A stretch of DNA of 64,000 nt from Fibrobacterota bacterium. Lineage in GTDB: Bacteria; Fibrobacterota; Chitinivibrionia; Chitinivibrionales; Chitinispirillaceae. The stretch lies in NCBI GenBank assembly GCA_023436205.1, contig JAEZKC010000006.1, positions 62,001 to 126,000 of the forward strand, read 5' to 3'. The notes beneath the pieces were generated by a model. It searched no databases. It was given only the letters and a program-made list of their open reading frames with translations, and was not told the origin of the DNA. Positions 8,575 to 17,156 of this stretch are shown here, in pieces. How positions within the stretch are numbered: position 1 is the stretch's first letter; every line of letters starts with the position of its first letter. A program made the position numbers and the translations under genes.

Positions 8575-10188
8575 TTACCTTCTTCTCATAAAGATGTGCC
8601 GAACTGCACTGTTGTGGTTAGCTTGACCATGTAATAGAAAAAGATTTGTACCAAGTTGCCCTTTTGTGATTAATTCCCGATCATTTCTGACATCAGATAC
8701 ACATCTTCCTCTAAGATCAAATACTTTAACTGTCGAAAGTATTTGATTTGAAACGGGCCAGTAGAGAGTGATTGAAGAACTGCCGGGGCGAAATTCATAA
8801 GCCCCGATATCGATTCCGGAACCAACTGGCCGCTTGATTCCATCTCTGTCCATCTCCGGAGCGAACTCAGATACGCCGGCGTTTATAGCGTCACAATTAT
8901 CCTTCAAATGAAAATTGCCTCCGCTGTAATCTACAAAGTAAGTATCGTAATCTTTGACGATGATATTATTATCAATCGTAACTCCGGTATTACTGCAGCT
9001 TATTGCGGTTGTGAGATTATTCCGTACAAGACATCCCACTGGCGATGTACCGTTTTTATGTTCGGTGATTTTTATCCAGGGTGGTCCCGGAGAAGCGCTG
9101 TTCAGGTCAACTACTGTGTTGTTTACCACGCGGCAGTTTTTTGCCCCGTAAAGGCTGATTCCGTGCCAGTGATCAACGGCGATGATGTTGTTTTCCACAA
9201 CCCAATCTTCAAACATGCCGTCAAAACAGCCTATTCCCTGAAGTGTGCCCCTGAAGGGTTGATTGATATCTGTATAGTTGATGATAGTGTTGCCACGAAG
9301 AATCATCCCTTTGACTACACCAGTACCCACACCGCTGTCGCCAGTCGACCAGGATTGAAATCCGTCATCATGATTTTCATTGACGTCGTAGCAGTTCATT
9401 ATGGTGTTATACTGAAATACCTGGTAGTTGCCGATGCCACGCAAACCATCCCCGGCAAAATTTTCAATAGTGTTGTATTCAATTAGGGATGAATCCCCTC
9501 CGCAACTAATCCCGAAGTTTACATTTTTAAAGTAGTTGCGTCTTGCAACCGATTTCTCAGGAAGAGACATGGCACTGCTTGGAAGCGCATTCCAATCTTC
9601 TAAGCTCCAGGCGGATACATCTTCTACACTGTACCCGCTGTTTTCTTCAGCATAACATAAGTAGCTGTTCCCGTTATAGCCATGAGAGGAGAAGTTTATC
9701 AGTGTGGTTTTAAACAGGGAATCTGAAAAAGAGGGGCTTATTGTGAGGCCTTTTATCAGCCATCTGCAACCGGACCGTAACTCCAGGGCAGCAAGACGCG
9801 GTTTGTGCCCCGGAGCTGCCATAATGGTGACAAAATCCTGATTATAGTAGCCGCTGGCGTAAACATTGCCATGGTAGCCTGTTAATAGTAGGAGTGTATC
9901 ACCGGGACCAACCGGCCCATCGACGTTCTTAAGTACCAGCTGAGTAGTGCTTTGCGGCGGTTTTGAAGCCCAGTCACGGGTCTGAATCTTCCCTGAGTTA
10001 AATACTTCTTTAAGTGTCGACCAGGGCGCCATCTTGCTTCCGTCATTATCTATGCTTCCGTTTTGAGGGTCAATATAGAAAGTCTTGCAATCAGTATTTG
10101 AAACAGAAAAAAGAAGGGTCAATACAGCTGTAAACACGAGCATGGAGAGAAACTTACCTCTTTTGCATCTGATATCTACGATCGACAT
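8575..10188 (-). CDS. Secreted right-handed beta-helix protein with C-terminal sorting-like domain
   Basis: The 537-residue protein has an N-terminal signal peptide (hydrophobic core about 14-30). It then has DPQNGSIDNDGSKMAPWSTL, typical of secreted parallel beta-helix proteins, and a run of NTI/NNI coils (YNTIENFAGDG, VVENNIIAVDHWHGISLYG, VVNNTVVDL). Such folds are common in polysaccharide lyases and carbohydrate-binding surface proteins; I see no lyase-specific catalytic motif. After a GxDIGAYEF end motif, the last 70 residues contain VKVFDLRGRCV, which resembles the C-terminal secretion/sorting domains of the Bacteroidota/Fibrobacterota type. AGGGAGA lies 6 nt before ATG 10188. It appears monocistronic. 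Confidence 0.8.
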   Translation of the reverse strand: MSIVDIRCKRGKFLSMLVFTAVLTLLFSVSNTDCKTFYIDPQNGSIDNDGSKMAPWSTLKEVFNSGKIQTRDWASKPPQSTTQLVLKNVDGPVGPGDTLLLLTGYHGNVYASGYYNQDFVTIMAAPGHKPRLAALELRSGCRWLIKGLTISPSFSDSLFKTTLINFSSHGYNGNSYLCYAEENSGYSVEDVSAWSLEDWNALPSSAMSLPEKSVARRNYFKNVNFGISCGGDSSLIEYNTIENFAGDGLRGIGNYQVFQYNTIMNCYDVNENHDDGFQSWSTGDSGVGTGVVKGMILRGNTIINYTDINQPFRGTLQGIGCFDGMFEDWVVENNIIAVDHWHGISLYGAKNCRVVNNTVVDLNSASPGPPWIKITEHKNGTSPVGCLVRNNLTTAISCSNTGVTIDNNIIVKDYDTYFVDYSGGNFHLKDNCDAINAGVSEFAPEMDRDGIKRPVGSGIDIGAYEFRPGSSSITLYWPVSNQILSTVKVFDLRGRCVSDVRNDRELITKGQLGTNLFLLHGQANHNSAVRHIFMRRR

Positions 10189-10315
10189 GATAAATCTCCC
10201 TGCTGAATGGCTAAGGGATTATTTTTATGAAGATAAATTTGGCTTACACAAGTAAAAAAAGGATTAGATTCCGTTTTTTTGAGCAGTGAATCCAATACTA
10301 TGGTATTTAGATATA

Positions 10316-10846
10316 TTATAGATTTTTAACTATTCTGTTATAAAGCTTTTTTGAAAGCTCTAACTCTTCCTGCAATACTACCATATCACTTCCTTGTGGA
10401 TGCATTTCACAGAATTTCTCATAAAAAGCTTCCGCATTTTCGTAAATATGGGCGAAGAAACTAGCAAAGCTGCACTGAATTGATCTAGTTTGACCCTGTC
10501 TATCTCTGGAAATGAAAAAGCGGTTTAGAAAGCTCCTCTTCAGGGCACAATGGAAGGTTATGAGAAGAGTGTCATCTGTAGACTTTTCAAAAAAAAGAAA
10601 ATGATCTGTACTTGGATGGAGAAATACTTCACGCTTCTCTTTTACTCCGCTTTTTTTTAATAAACGCAATTCCCGCAGAATCCATCTCAGTATCAGGGCC
10701 GGGCACGCTTTAAAAGTGCTGCTGGGAAAAAAACGGTATTGATCCCAAAAACACATTCTGCAAATGAATGCACTGTGCTTCTCAGAAAAGACAGCACCAT
10801 TCATATCTAATTTGACTATCGGAAATTCGCTTTCGGTAATTTTCAA
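10316..10846 (-). CDS. Hypothetical protein
   Basis: I do not recognise this 176-residue protein. It is rich in Phe, Lys and Arg, has no signal peptide, and contains a Cys-containing stretch near the N-terminus (FICRMCFWDQYRFF) and a helical C-terminus (LQEELELSKKLYNRIVKNL). It starts at a TTG at 10846 that overlaps the stop of the upstream SnoaL-like gene by 4 nt (TTGA), so it is translationally coupled and co-transcribed with it. The overlap and the sustained frame support a real gene; the function is unknown. Confidence 0.6.
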   Translation of the reverse strand: MKITESEFPIVKLDMNGAVFSEKHSAFICRMCFWDQYRFFPSSTFKACPALILRWILRELRLLKKSGVKEKREVFLHPSTDHFLFFEKSTDDTLLITFHCALKRSFLNRFFISRDRQGQTRSIQCSFASFFAHIYENAEAFYEKFCEMHPQGSDMVVLQEELELSKKLYNRIVKNL

Positions 10847-11295
10847 AATAGAGAAATATCCTGTGGACCGTTTGAGGTGGGAATGAATGGTTTACTACCG
10901 CTTATCTGCTGCACAATCGCAAATCTGTCGAGTACACCCCAGTGTTCGACGATTTTACAATCATGAAATCGGCACTCCTCCATGAAGTCAGCAACCATGT
11001 GCTTTCCTGAGGGCACAATACCCATGAATTTGTTTACATGCGTTCCTTCTACAAGTAAACGTGACCAGATTCTGTCACCCGCTTCTACTACTTCTGACAC
11101 CGAAACTTTCAGGTCGGAAAAAGCAGAGTGCAGCACCTTTACCCATTTTGTCAGTCCATCGATGGTTGGCGGGTAGACTCCTTTTTGATGCTCAATGAGT
11201 CGAAAGGCTACAAAATGGCTTATCTGGTCTACCTGACCAGAATTATAGATTGTCTTGACGAACTTAGAATAGACTTCAATATTACTTTGAAACAA
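10843..11295 (-). CDS. SnoaL-like / ester cyclase family protein
   Basis: The 150-residue protein has the NTF2-like fold signature of the SnoaL/ester-cyclase group. It has an N-terminal helical segment, then LTKWVKVLHSAFSDLKVSVSEVVEAGDRIW, a following 'VEGTH...FMGIVPSGK' turn, and a C-terminal strand EECRFHDCKIVEHWGVLDRF. Family members are small cyclases, hydrolases or ligand-binding proteins, and the substrate cannot be predicted. It starts at a TTG, with AAGGTG 8 nt upstream that overlaps the end of the Lrp-like gene. It sits in a three-gene unit with that gene and a downstream hypothetical. Confidence 0.75.
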   Translation of the reverse strand: MFQSNIEVYSKFVKTIYNSGQVDQISHFVAFRLIEHQKGVYPPTIDGLTKWVKVLHSAFSDLKVSVSEVVEAGDRIWSRLLVEGTHVNKFMGIVPSGKHMVADFMEECRFHDCKIVEHWGVLDRFAIVQQISGSKPFIPTSNGPQDISLF

Positions 11296-11306
11296 AAAGT
11301 TTCACC

Positions 11307-11576
11307 TTATAAAGAAAACATGCCTTCCAGATCGTGCTTGGAGTAGACCCTGAACGCCAAATGTGTTTCCGATTCAGTGATACCTTCGATTTTGAGCATT
11401 TTTTCAGTGACCAGCTCCGAAAGAGCATCCGAATCTTTAACGCGAATAATAACTGTAAGATCAAACCTCCCAGCCACCGAATACACTTCGCTAACCCCAT
11501 CCACGGCGGCCAAGGTTGACGCGACTTCGTTCACCTTGTCTCGCTGAACCTTCATTAATACAATTGCAGTGATCAT
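11307..11576 (-). CDS. Stand-alone Lrp/AsnC ligand-binding (RAM) domain protein
   Basis: This 89-residue protein consists only of the Lrp/AsnC effector domain (alpha-beta sandwich, RAM): MITAIVLMKV, VDGVSEVYSVAGRFDLTVII and ITESETHLAFRVYS. The DNA-binding helix-turn-helix of full Lrp proteins is absent. Stand-alone RAM proteins bind amino acids as dimers or octamers and can modulate full-length Lrp proteins. GGAGG stands 4 nt before the ATG. The next two genes (SnoaL-like, hypothetical) follow closely on the same strand. No gene for a full-length Lrp partner is in the window. Confidence 0.88.
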   Translation of the reverse strand: MITAIVLMKVQRDKVNEVASTLAAVDGVSEVYSVAGRFDLTVIIRVKDSDALSELVTEKMLKIEGITESETHLAFRVYSKHDLEGMFSL

Positions 11577-11645
11577 TATGCCTCCGAGTTTAGCCGTTTT
11601 ATTATGTGTATAAGATAATTGGCGGCTGACCCGTTCACCAAAGAG

Positions 11646-14456
11646 CTATTGCTGTTCATTATCTTCAGCTTCCTCAAGCATTCGCACAAGTTCTTCGAGC
11701 CTCGCTCCGGCTTCTGAAAAGTTACCCTCGGCGGCAAGGGCTCTCAGTTCACCCAACAGAGTCCTGGCTCTGGCGACATCAATTCCCGATGGCTCCTGCG
11801 GGGACGGCTGTGCTGGAGTCTCAGGAAGGGTTTCCACTCTCTGTGCAAGGAGCTCGATTGCCTGATCAAATTGCTCAGCCCAGAGCACCTGTATTTGATC
11901 AGCGACAATAACTCTCCTCACTTCCGGAAGCTCAGCTCCTTCAGCCTGCACATACAGTGGTTCAACATAGAGTACAAAAAGAGAATCATCCTGAAAAAGC
12001 GGTATCACCAGAAGATTTCCCCTGATCACCTGAGAGCCTTGTTGACTCCACAAGGTGATCGCCTGAGACATGACTGCGTTCTGGTCTATTCGAGCCTCGA
12101 TCTGCCTGGGACCCAAAACCTGCTGTCTTTTGGGGAAGGGGAAAACAGTGAGCTTTCCGTAATTGGGTATGTCGCATCTGCCGGCCATCCATCCGTTCAT
12201 CACATTGCGGTTGCGTGGAGTAAAGGGAATGATCAGCGCGAATTCAGCTGACTGGACCTCTGGAAACTCCATCATGACATAATAAGGTGTCACCAGCTGA
12301 AATTGCTCCCGGTACCTCTCAGTTGCAAACTCCCAAATGTCTTCACGTTGATAAAAAGTTTCCACATTGGTCATGTGGTAGGCTGCATACATTTCGCTCT
12401 GGATTGTGAAATAATCTGCAGGGTAACGAATATGCTGTTGAAGATTGATTGGCATCTGAGAAAAGTTTTTAAATAGTCCGGGAAAAATCCGGTTGTAGGT
12501 GGCTATTATCACATCGGATGTATCTATAATGTAGGGTTCCACTGTTCCATTGAAAGCGTCAAGGACAATTTTTACCGAATTTCTGATGTAATTATTACCC
12601 CTGAACTGTTCAACCATGCCTCCGTACCGCTGTGAATAGGGATACATGCTTGACGTGGTATAAGCATCGATAATCCAGACGATGAGTCCCTTATCGGTAA
12701 TGACCGGATAAGGGTCGCGGTCAAGCAGGAGAAAAGGCATGAGCTGTTGAGCCCGCTCGCTGATATTTCTGCGGAACATTACTCGTGAATCTGTGGTGAA
12801 ATATTGGGAAACAAGCAATCGGTAGTCATCAAACTTGAGTGCGTAAAGAAAACGCCTCCAGAGAGAACCCATCCACACTCCACCTTCGCCATCGTAGAAA
12901 TTGGTTTGTATCTGTTCTCCGATGGGATAGTCGAATTCAGGCTCGGTTGTTTTTACATACACCTGGTCATCTGTAAGTTCCCCGTAGTAGATGCGCGGCT
13001 GTTCGATTTGCAAATCAGGCAGGTCTGATTCCGGCGGAATGTTCTTAATCACCATGTTTGGCCCCCCGTTTGGAAGCACATCGTTTGCGGGGACCATCAC
13101 TGCTCCAAAACCATGGGTATACTTAAGCCTCAAATTGACCCAGTTGCGTGACCGTGGATCAAGGTTATCCTTTGATAATTCCCTCATTGATAACATCATC
13201 TGCCGATAGGAATCCTGCAGGCGATAGCGGTCTACATCAACATCGTTAAAGGCATAATAGAGCCTGATTTCCTGCTGCTGGCGAAGATTCTGAATTAGAG
13301 CTCGCCAATCCCACAGTCGCACATTGTCAACAGTCGGCTGATTGTTTTGGACAAGAGTTGTTGTTACTGAATTGCCTACAGGATAGAGTTCCTCTTCAAC
13401 TCGCCTCTCATCAATGCTGTACCCTAAGCGGGTATAATGGATATTGTTCTTAAGGTAGGGAGCTTCAAGGGTAATCTCGTTAGGGCTAACCGCAAAGGTC
13501 TGAATCAGAGAAGGGATAAGCCAGATTGCGGCCGCAATGATAATTACCAAAAAACCCGGCCAGATAAGTGTTTTGAAACTGGGCACACCAGAAGAGAAGA
13601 AAAGAGCGCGGCTTCGTAAGGACGGAACCCAGACACTTACGAACAGCAATATGGCAAAAATTAAAAAACACCCAGTAACCGCATAATACCCGTATATGGT
13701 CACATTTGCATCTGTATAGCCTATGCCTACCACCGCGGAGCTGTTTGAATAGAGAAGATAAAATGGTTGAAGAAAAAAATACCACGCCAGAATCAGACTT
13801 AACAGGGCTGCTAAAAAAAGATAATGCTGTACGGAAGCTTTGCTTTTGAGCCAGTACGGGTTTTGCTCCTGTGAGTATTTCATCGCCAAAACTGCAGTTA
13901 CCACTGACATTCCACCCAGAATCAGCATAATAATCCATCCGGTCAGAATCGAAAGAATGGGAAGAGAAAAGATGTAAAATGAAATCGAACGGTTGAAAAT
14001 GGGATCCTCCACCGGGGATCTGACCTGGTTAAAGAAGAGAAGGAACTGATTCCACAAGGCCCCCGGCCAGAAACCCAGTATCAAGGCCGTAAGTATGATA
14101 AGAAAAAGCCCGTAACCGTTTCTTCGATAACCAAGCCGATTTCTGATAACTGCATAATTGCCATACAGGAAAAGCCCTGCCATAAGCGCTCCTAGTCCGT
14201 AAAGCAGAAGGCGGGCCACAAGTACAGTGATAAAGCGGTTGGAGAAATCAAGCTGATTAAACCAGTAGTAATCGGTGAGAAACATGATTAGAAAGTAGAA
14301 AACTACAACTGCGACTATTCCGATACCGGTGGAGATGGCACCTTTAAAAATCTTATGGAGCTGTTGATCCTCGGGAATTCCGGAACTGAAAAAGGCTCTC
14401 AGAAGGGGTATCGAAGCGGCGGCTATGATTATAACGCTTAATAAGAAGAAAAGCAT
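11646..14456 (-). CDS. UPF0182 family membrane protein
   Basis: The 936-residue protein matches the UPF0182 family in length and layout. About seven hydrophobic segments lie in the first 330 residues. A long extracytoplasmic region follows, with conserved stretches such as NNIHYTRLGYSID, RLWDWRALIQNLRQQQEIR, YTHGFGAVMVPAND and QQHIRYPADYFTIQ, then an acidic Glu-rich C-terminus. The family is widespread in Actinobacteria, Cyanobacteria and others, and its biochemical function is not established. GGGAGGA is well placed before ATG 14456. It is flanked by Hsp20 upstream and the Lrp-like gene downstream, all on the minus strand. Confidence 0.92.
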   Translation of the reverse strand: MLFFLLSVIIIAAASIPLLRAFFSSGIPEDQQLHKIFKGAISTGIGIVAVVVFYFLIMFLTDYYWFNQLDFSNRFITVLVARLLLYGLGALMAGLFLYGNYAVIRNRLGYRRNGYGLFLIILTALILGFWPGALWNQFLLFFNQVRSPVEDPIFNRSISFYIFSLPILSILTGWIIMLILGGMSVVTAVLAMKYSQEQNPYWLKSKASVQHYLFLAALLSLILAWYFFLQPFYLLYSNSSAVVGIGYTDANVTIYGYYAVTGCFLIFAILLFVSVWVPSLRSRALFFSSGVPSFKTLIWPGFLVIIIAAAIWLIPSLIQTFAVSPNEITLEAPYLKNNIHYTRLGYSIDERRVEEELYPVGNSVTTTLVQNNQPTVDNVRLWDWRALIQNLRQQQEIRLYYAFNDVDVDRYRLQDSYRQMMLSMRELSKDNLDPRSRNWVNLRLKYTHGFGAVMVPANDVLPNGGPNMVIKNIPPESDLPDLQIEQPRIYYGELTDDQVYVKTTEPEFDYPIGEQIQTNFYDGEGGVWMGSLWRRFLYALKFDDYRLLVSQYFTTDSRVMFRRNISERAQQLMPFLLLDRDPYPVITDKGLIVWIIDAYTTSSMYPYSQRYGGMVEQFRGNNYIRNSVKIVLDAFNGTVEPYIIDTSDVIIATYNRIFPGLFKNFSQMPINLQQHIRYPADYFTIQSEMYAAYHMTNVETFYQREDIWEFATERYREQFQLVTPYYVMMEFPEVQSAEFALIIPFTPRNRNVMNGWMAGRCDIPNYGKLTVFPFPKRQQVLGPRQIEARIDQNAVMSQAITLWSQQGSQVIRGNLLVIPLFQDDSLFVLYVEPLYVQAEGAELPEVRRVIVADQIQVLWAEQFDQAIELLAQRVETLPETPAQPSPQEPSGIDVARARTLLGELRALAAEGNFSEAGARLEELVRMLEEAEDNEQQ

Positions 14457-14538
14457 CTGTTCCTCCCGGATTGAAAACGCTTAGAAACCTGCAAAAAACA
14501 TACCGGGAGATAATCGGTCCCTCTACGGGGACCGATCT

Positions 14539-14976
14539 TCACTGCACATTTATCTTACTACCCTTCTGCTCTTCCTCTGCTTTGGGGATAGTTATGGAGA
14601 GCACTCCGTTTCGACACACGGCCTTGCTTTTATCCCAGAGCAGATTCTCCTCCAGCGGGATATCTCTGCGGAAAGAACTGAAGCGACTTTCGGTATAACT
14701 GCCCTGCTTCTCCTTTTTCTCCTCTTTTTTTTCTCCCTCGATGGTGAGAGTACCCTGGGAGTACGTCACGTTCAGGTCTTCTCGGGACATTCCGGGAATT
14801 TCTGCCCTTATCTGATATTCTTTGTCGGTTTCGGTTATGTCTATCGAGGGGACAGAACGTTCTCCGATTTGACCCAGGGGAGCGCGAAAAAAATCAAGTG
14901 CATTGGATAAGGGTCTTTCAAACCATTCTCCAAAAGTGGAAGGAGTGTTCTGGTTTCTTCTGCCTGGAAGATTCAT
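14539..14976 (-). CDS. Small heat-shock protein, Hsp20/alpha-crystallin family
   Basis: The 145-residue protein is a typical sHSP. It has a variable N-terminal arm, then an alpha-crystallin domain from about residue 48 (SIDITETDKEYQIRAEIPGM, LNVTYSQGTLTIEGE) ending with the conserved NGVLSITIPK. It acts as an ATP-independent holdase in the cytoplasm. ATG 14976 is chosen because AGGAGAAG lies 7 nt upstream and the protein then has the normal family length. A longer reading to 15099 would add 41 unconserved residues. I found no CIRCE element or convincing sigma-32 promoter upstream. Confidence 0.92.
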   Translation of the reverse strand: MNLPGRRNQNTPSTFGEWFERPLSNALDFFRAPLGQIGERSVPSIDITETDKEYQIRAEIPGMSREDLNVTYSQGTLTIEGEKKEEKKEKQGSYTESRFSSFRRDIPLEENLLWDKSKAVCRNGVLSITIPKAEEEQKGSKINVQ

Positions 14977-15194
14977 AACTGACTTCTCCTGCTGAGTTTG
15001 ACCTGCCGGAAAATTGGCCCGCTGTTGATAAAAACAACTTGCTAATATCGTGCCGTAATCTTCTATTTTAAGCGTTTTCAAGCACTTATGGAGATACACT
15101 CCATATTTTTAGCGAAGTATCCGTCAATAATCAGTTTCAATTTTTCGTTAATATATCAGGGGTTATCCTTGGAAACATTTCACTGGGGGGTACT

Positions 15195-15392
15195 ATGGCA
15201 AAGAGAGAAATAAATCTGAATAAAGCTCCCGTGGAGGAGCTTACAAATTTGAGAATGGTCGGAGAGACGCGTGCTCACTTTGTGGTGGATCATCGTCCCT
15301 ACAAGGACTGGAATGATCTGAAATCAAAAATACCGGGTATATCCGATCAGATGATAGACGATATGAAAAGAAGCGGGGCAACTCTCGATTAA
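15195..15392 (+). CDS. Helix-hairpin-helix mini-protein (ComEA-like), copy 1
   Basis: This 65-residue protein consists of little more than a helix-hairpin-helix repeat of the ComEA type: INLNKAPVEELTNLRMVGE, then DHRPYKDWNDLKSKIPGIS. Such domains bind double-stranded DNA non-specifically, but ComEA itself has a signal or membrane anchor that is missing here, so this product is cytoplasmic. It is closely similar to the gene at 15726 (same length, shared HRPYKDWND and INLNKA), and a broken relative lies between them. The three form a tandem paralogue array on the plus strand. The biological role is unknown. Confidence 0.85.
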   Translation: MAKREINLNKAPVEELTNLRMVGETRAHFVVDHRPYKDWNDLKSKIPGISDQMIDDMKRSGATLD

Positions 15393-15418
15393 GTTGTTCC
15401 GGTTCACCGGAGGTGCAT

Positions 15419-15615
15419 ATGTCAAAAGTAAATTTGAACAAGGCATCCAAATAGGATATACTGACCAATATCAGTGGTATTGGCGAAGAGATGGCGGATG
15501 TCACGTGCGGTACAGAGAAGAAAAGGGCGGTTTTAAGAATCTGAATGAAATCGACAAGGTGCCGGGCATTTCCGATGTCCGTGCGCAAAAAGTAAAGGAT
15601 AACGCCGAATTGTAA
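15419..15615 (+). pseudogene. Broken helix-hairpin-helix gene, copy 2 (in-frame stop and frameshift)
   Basis: GGAGGT stands 5 nt before ATG 15419. The frame reads MSKVNLNKASK, then a TAG at 15452-15454, then continues in the same frame as DILTNISGIGEEMADV to about 15502. The HhH sequence then resumes in another frame (from about 15505: VRYREEKGGFKNLNEIDKV through DNAEL) to the TAA ending at 15615. Joined across both lesions it gives a complete approximately 65-residue HhH protein like its two neighbours. A GAG-to-TAG change plus a one-base deletion would explain it. The upstream start at 15394 that keeps one frame open gives a meaningless N-terminus. Recoding or sequencing error are less likely alternatives. 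Confidence 0.75.
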
Positions 15616-15620
15616 CGTAT

Positions 15621-15645
15621 AGCCGCTCTCCGGGGCGGCTTTTTT
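15621..15645 (+). terminator. Rho-independent terminator
   Basis: The stem AGCCGC/GCGGCT (15621-15626 with 15635-15640) with an 8-nt loop and a six-T run follows the broken HhH copy by 5 nt. Its presence suggests the gene was once a normal transcription unit. Confidence 0.85.
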
Positions 15646-15725
15646 GAAAATCGGTACTCCCTTGAGGACTGACTCCAGTAAACCAATTAGCTGATTCGGT
15701 CGAGGGACCGGGTCGGGAGGTAAAA

Positions 15726-15923
15726 ATGGCTGAACATAAAATTAATCTGAATAAAGCTGACTTCCAGGAACTGGCAGATCTTCCGATGGTGGGTGACACT
15801 CGGGCAAAGGACATAATCGATCATCGTCCCTACAAGGACTGGAATGACTTCCGTACAAAAGTTCCTGGCTTTTCTGAAGGCATGGTTAATGACCTTAAGG
15901 CCGGTAATGCCACAATTGAATAA
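15726..15923 (+). CDS. Helix-hairpin-helix mini-protein (ComEA-like), copy 3
   Basis: This 65-residue protein is the intact third member of the HhH tandem: INLNKADFQELADLPMVGD, DIIDHRPYKDWNDFRTKV, ending LKAGNATIE. It has the same length as copy 1 and aligns with it without gaps. It is separated from the broken copy by a terminator and about 80 nt, and it has its own ribosome-binding site (GGGAGGTAAAA before the ATG). It ends at a strong bidirectional hairpin. Non-specific DNA binding is the family expectation; no partner gene is visible. Confidence 0.85.
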   Translation: MAEHKINLNKADFQELADLPMVGDTRAKDIIDHRPYKDWNDFRTKVPGFSEGMVNDLKAGNATIE

Positions 15924-15935
15924 ACAGCAGAAGAA

Positions 15936-15958
15936 TTTCCCGACACTATGTCGGGAAA
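15936..15958. terminator. Bidirectional terminator hairpin
   Basis: A perfect 10-bp stem (15936-15945 with 15949-15958) with a CTA loop lies between the convergent HhH copy 3 and DJ-1/PfpI genes. A- and T-rich edges are present on both sides. Confidence 0.75.
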
Positions 15959-15959
15959 C

Positions 15960-16469
15960 CTACTTTTTAAGTGCCTCTACAAGTTCCCTGTTGTAATAAG
16001 GAATATCCGCAACAACTCTTCCCCACACGATATGCTCATCCCTGAATGCCGGTTTGTCTACCCAAATGCCACCTGCGTTTACCATATCATCCTTGACCCC
16101 CATGCTTCCGGTCACCTTGCGGCCTTTGACAATTCCTGCACTTGCCGCCACCCATCCCGCATGACAGATAAATCCAAGAATTTTCTTCTGTTCGTGCATC
16201 TCCTTTACAAGTCTGATTATCTCCTTGTCACGGCGTAATTTGTCCGGAGCCCATCCGCCCGGTACCAGTAGAGCATCCAGGTCTGACGCACTCACTCCCT
16301 CCGCGGTGGAATCTGATTTCGCTGGAAGCCCTCCGCTTTTGGATGGATAGTACTCGTTGGCTTTGGGGCCGATGCAAACAATATCGGCATTCAGCTCAAC
16401 CATTCTCATGTAGACAGCCCAGAATTCGAGATCCTCGAACCCCGGTCCTAAAAGCATCCCTATACGCAT
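15960..16469 (-). CDS. DJ-1/PfpI family protein
   Basis: The 169-residue protein has the class-I glutamine-amidotransferase-like fold of the DJ-1/PfpI family: MRIGMLLGPGFEDLEFW at the start, LDALLVPGGWAPD, and the nucleophile-elbow motif GFICHAGW with the reactive Cys followed by His. Related proteins are proteases, deglycases or chaperones; sequence alone does not discriminate. AGGAGCTC precedes ATG 16469. It is convergent to HhH copy 3 and divergent from the nitroreductase. It has no signal peptide and is presumably cytoplasmic. Confidence 0.9.
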   Translation of the reverse strand: MRIGMLLGPGFEDLEFWAVYMRMVELNADIVCIGPKANEYYPSKSGGLPAKSDSTAEGVSASDLDALLVPGGWAPDKLRRDKEIIRLVKEMHEQKKILGFICHAGWVAASAGIVKGRKVTGSMGVKDDMVNAGGIWVDKPAFRDEHIVWGRVVADIPYYNRELVEALKK

Positions 16470-16604
16470 AAGAGCTCCTGAAAATTGTAAATTGATGAGG
16501 GTACAGTTTCAATATAATCTTATACTGTCCAAAATGCCAAAAAGGAATTGATTCTGAAGAATGCCTTTATCATTTTATTGCTTACTTTCTAGAAAGGGAG
16601 AATT

Positions 16605-17156
16605 ATGAACGATATACTTAAAGTGATAAAGAGCAGAAGAAGTACACGGGCTTTCAAATCAGAGCAGATCAAAAAAGAAGAACTCGATATGATCCTGGAA
16701 TCGGCGATGTACGCTCCTTCTGGTCATAATACTCAACCCTGGCATTTTACCGTAATACAGAATAGAGAAGTCATTTCTCACATTAACAGCATCTCAAAAC
16801 AAGTGATGGCCACTTCGCCAATTGAGTGGATCAAAAATGCAGGATCTAAACCTGAGTACGACATCACTTATAACGCTCCCACTCTGATAATTATTAGCGG
16901 CCGTACTGATGCCATCACCTGGCGTACAGATTGTGATGCCGCTATTCAGAATATGCTCATAGCCGCTGAAAGTCTTAATGTGGGCTCGTGCTGGCTTGGC
17001 TTTGCGACATTCGGCTTCAAAATCGAAGGCGAAGCGGAAAAAATCGGGATTCCCAAGGGTTATGAACCCTTCTATGGGGTCGTACTTGGGTACAAAAGTA
17101 AAGCTGACAATACCGCTCCCGCAAGAAATATGAATGTGGTAAACTACATTCAATAA
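16605..17156 (+). CDS. Nitroreductase family protein (FMN-dependent)
   Basis: The 183-residue protein has the small nitroreductase fold. It starts with KSRRSTRAFKSEQIKKEEL (FMN phosphate-binding Arg/Ser pattern), continues with SAMYAPSGHNTQPWHFTVI and DAAIQNMLIAAESLNVGSCW, and ends with a GVVLGYKS strand. Such proteins are homodimeric NAD(P)H oxidoreductases that reduce nitro-aromatics, quinones or flavins; the natural substrate is unknown. AAAGGGAG lies just before the ATG. Its stop overlaps the end of the convergent GT39-like gene by 7 nt. Confidence 0.92.
   Translation: MNDILKVIKSRRSTRAFKSEQIKKEELDMILESAMYAPSGHNTQPWHFTVIQNREVISHINSISKQVMATSPIEWIKNAGSKPEYDITYNAPTLIIISGRTDAITWRTDCDAAIQNMLIAAESLNVGSCWLGFATFGFKIEGEAEKIGIPKGYEPFYGVVLGYKSKADNTAPARNMNVVNYIQ

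Noticed and set aside
15394..15615. Reading the middle HhH copy as an intact 73-residue protein starting at 15394
   Set aside because: The N-terminal half in that frame has no similarity to the two flanking paralogues, whereas the other frame from ATG 15419 with its SD does. The disrupted-gene reading fits better.
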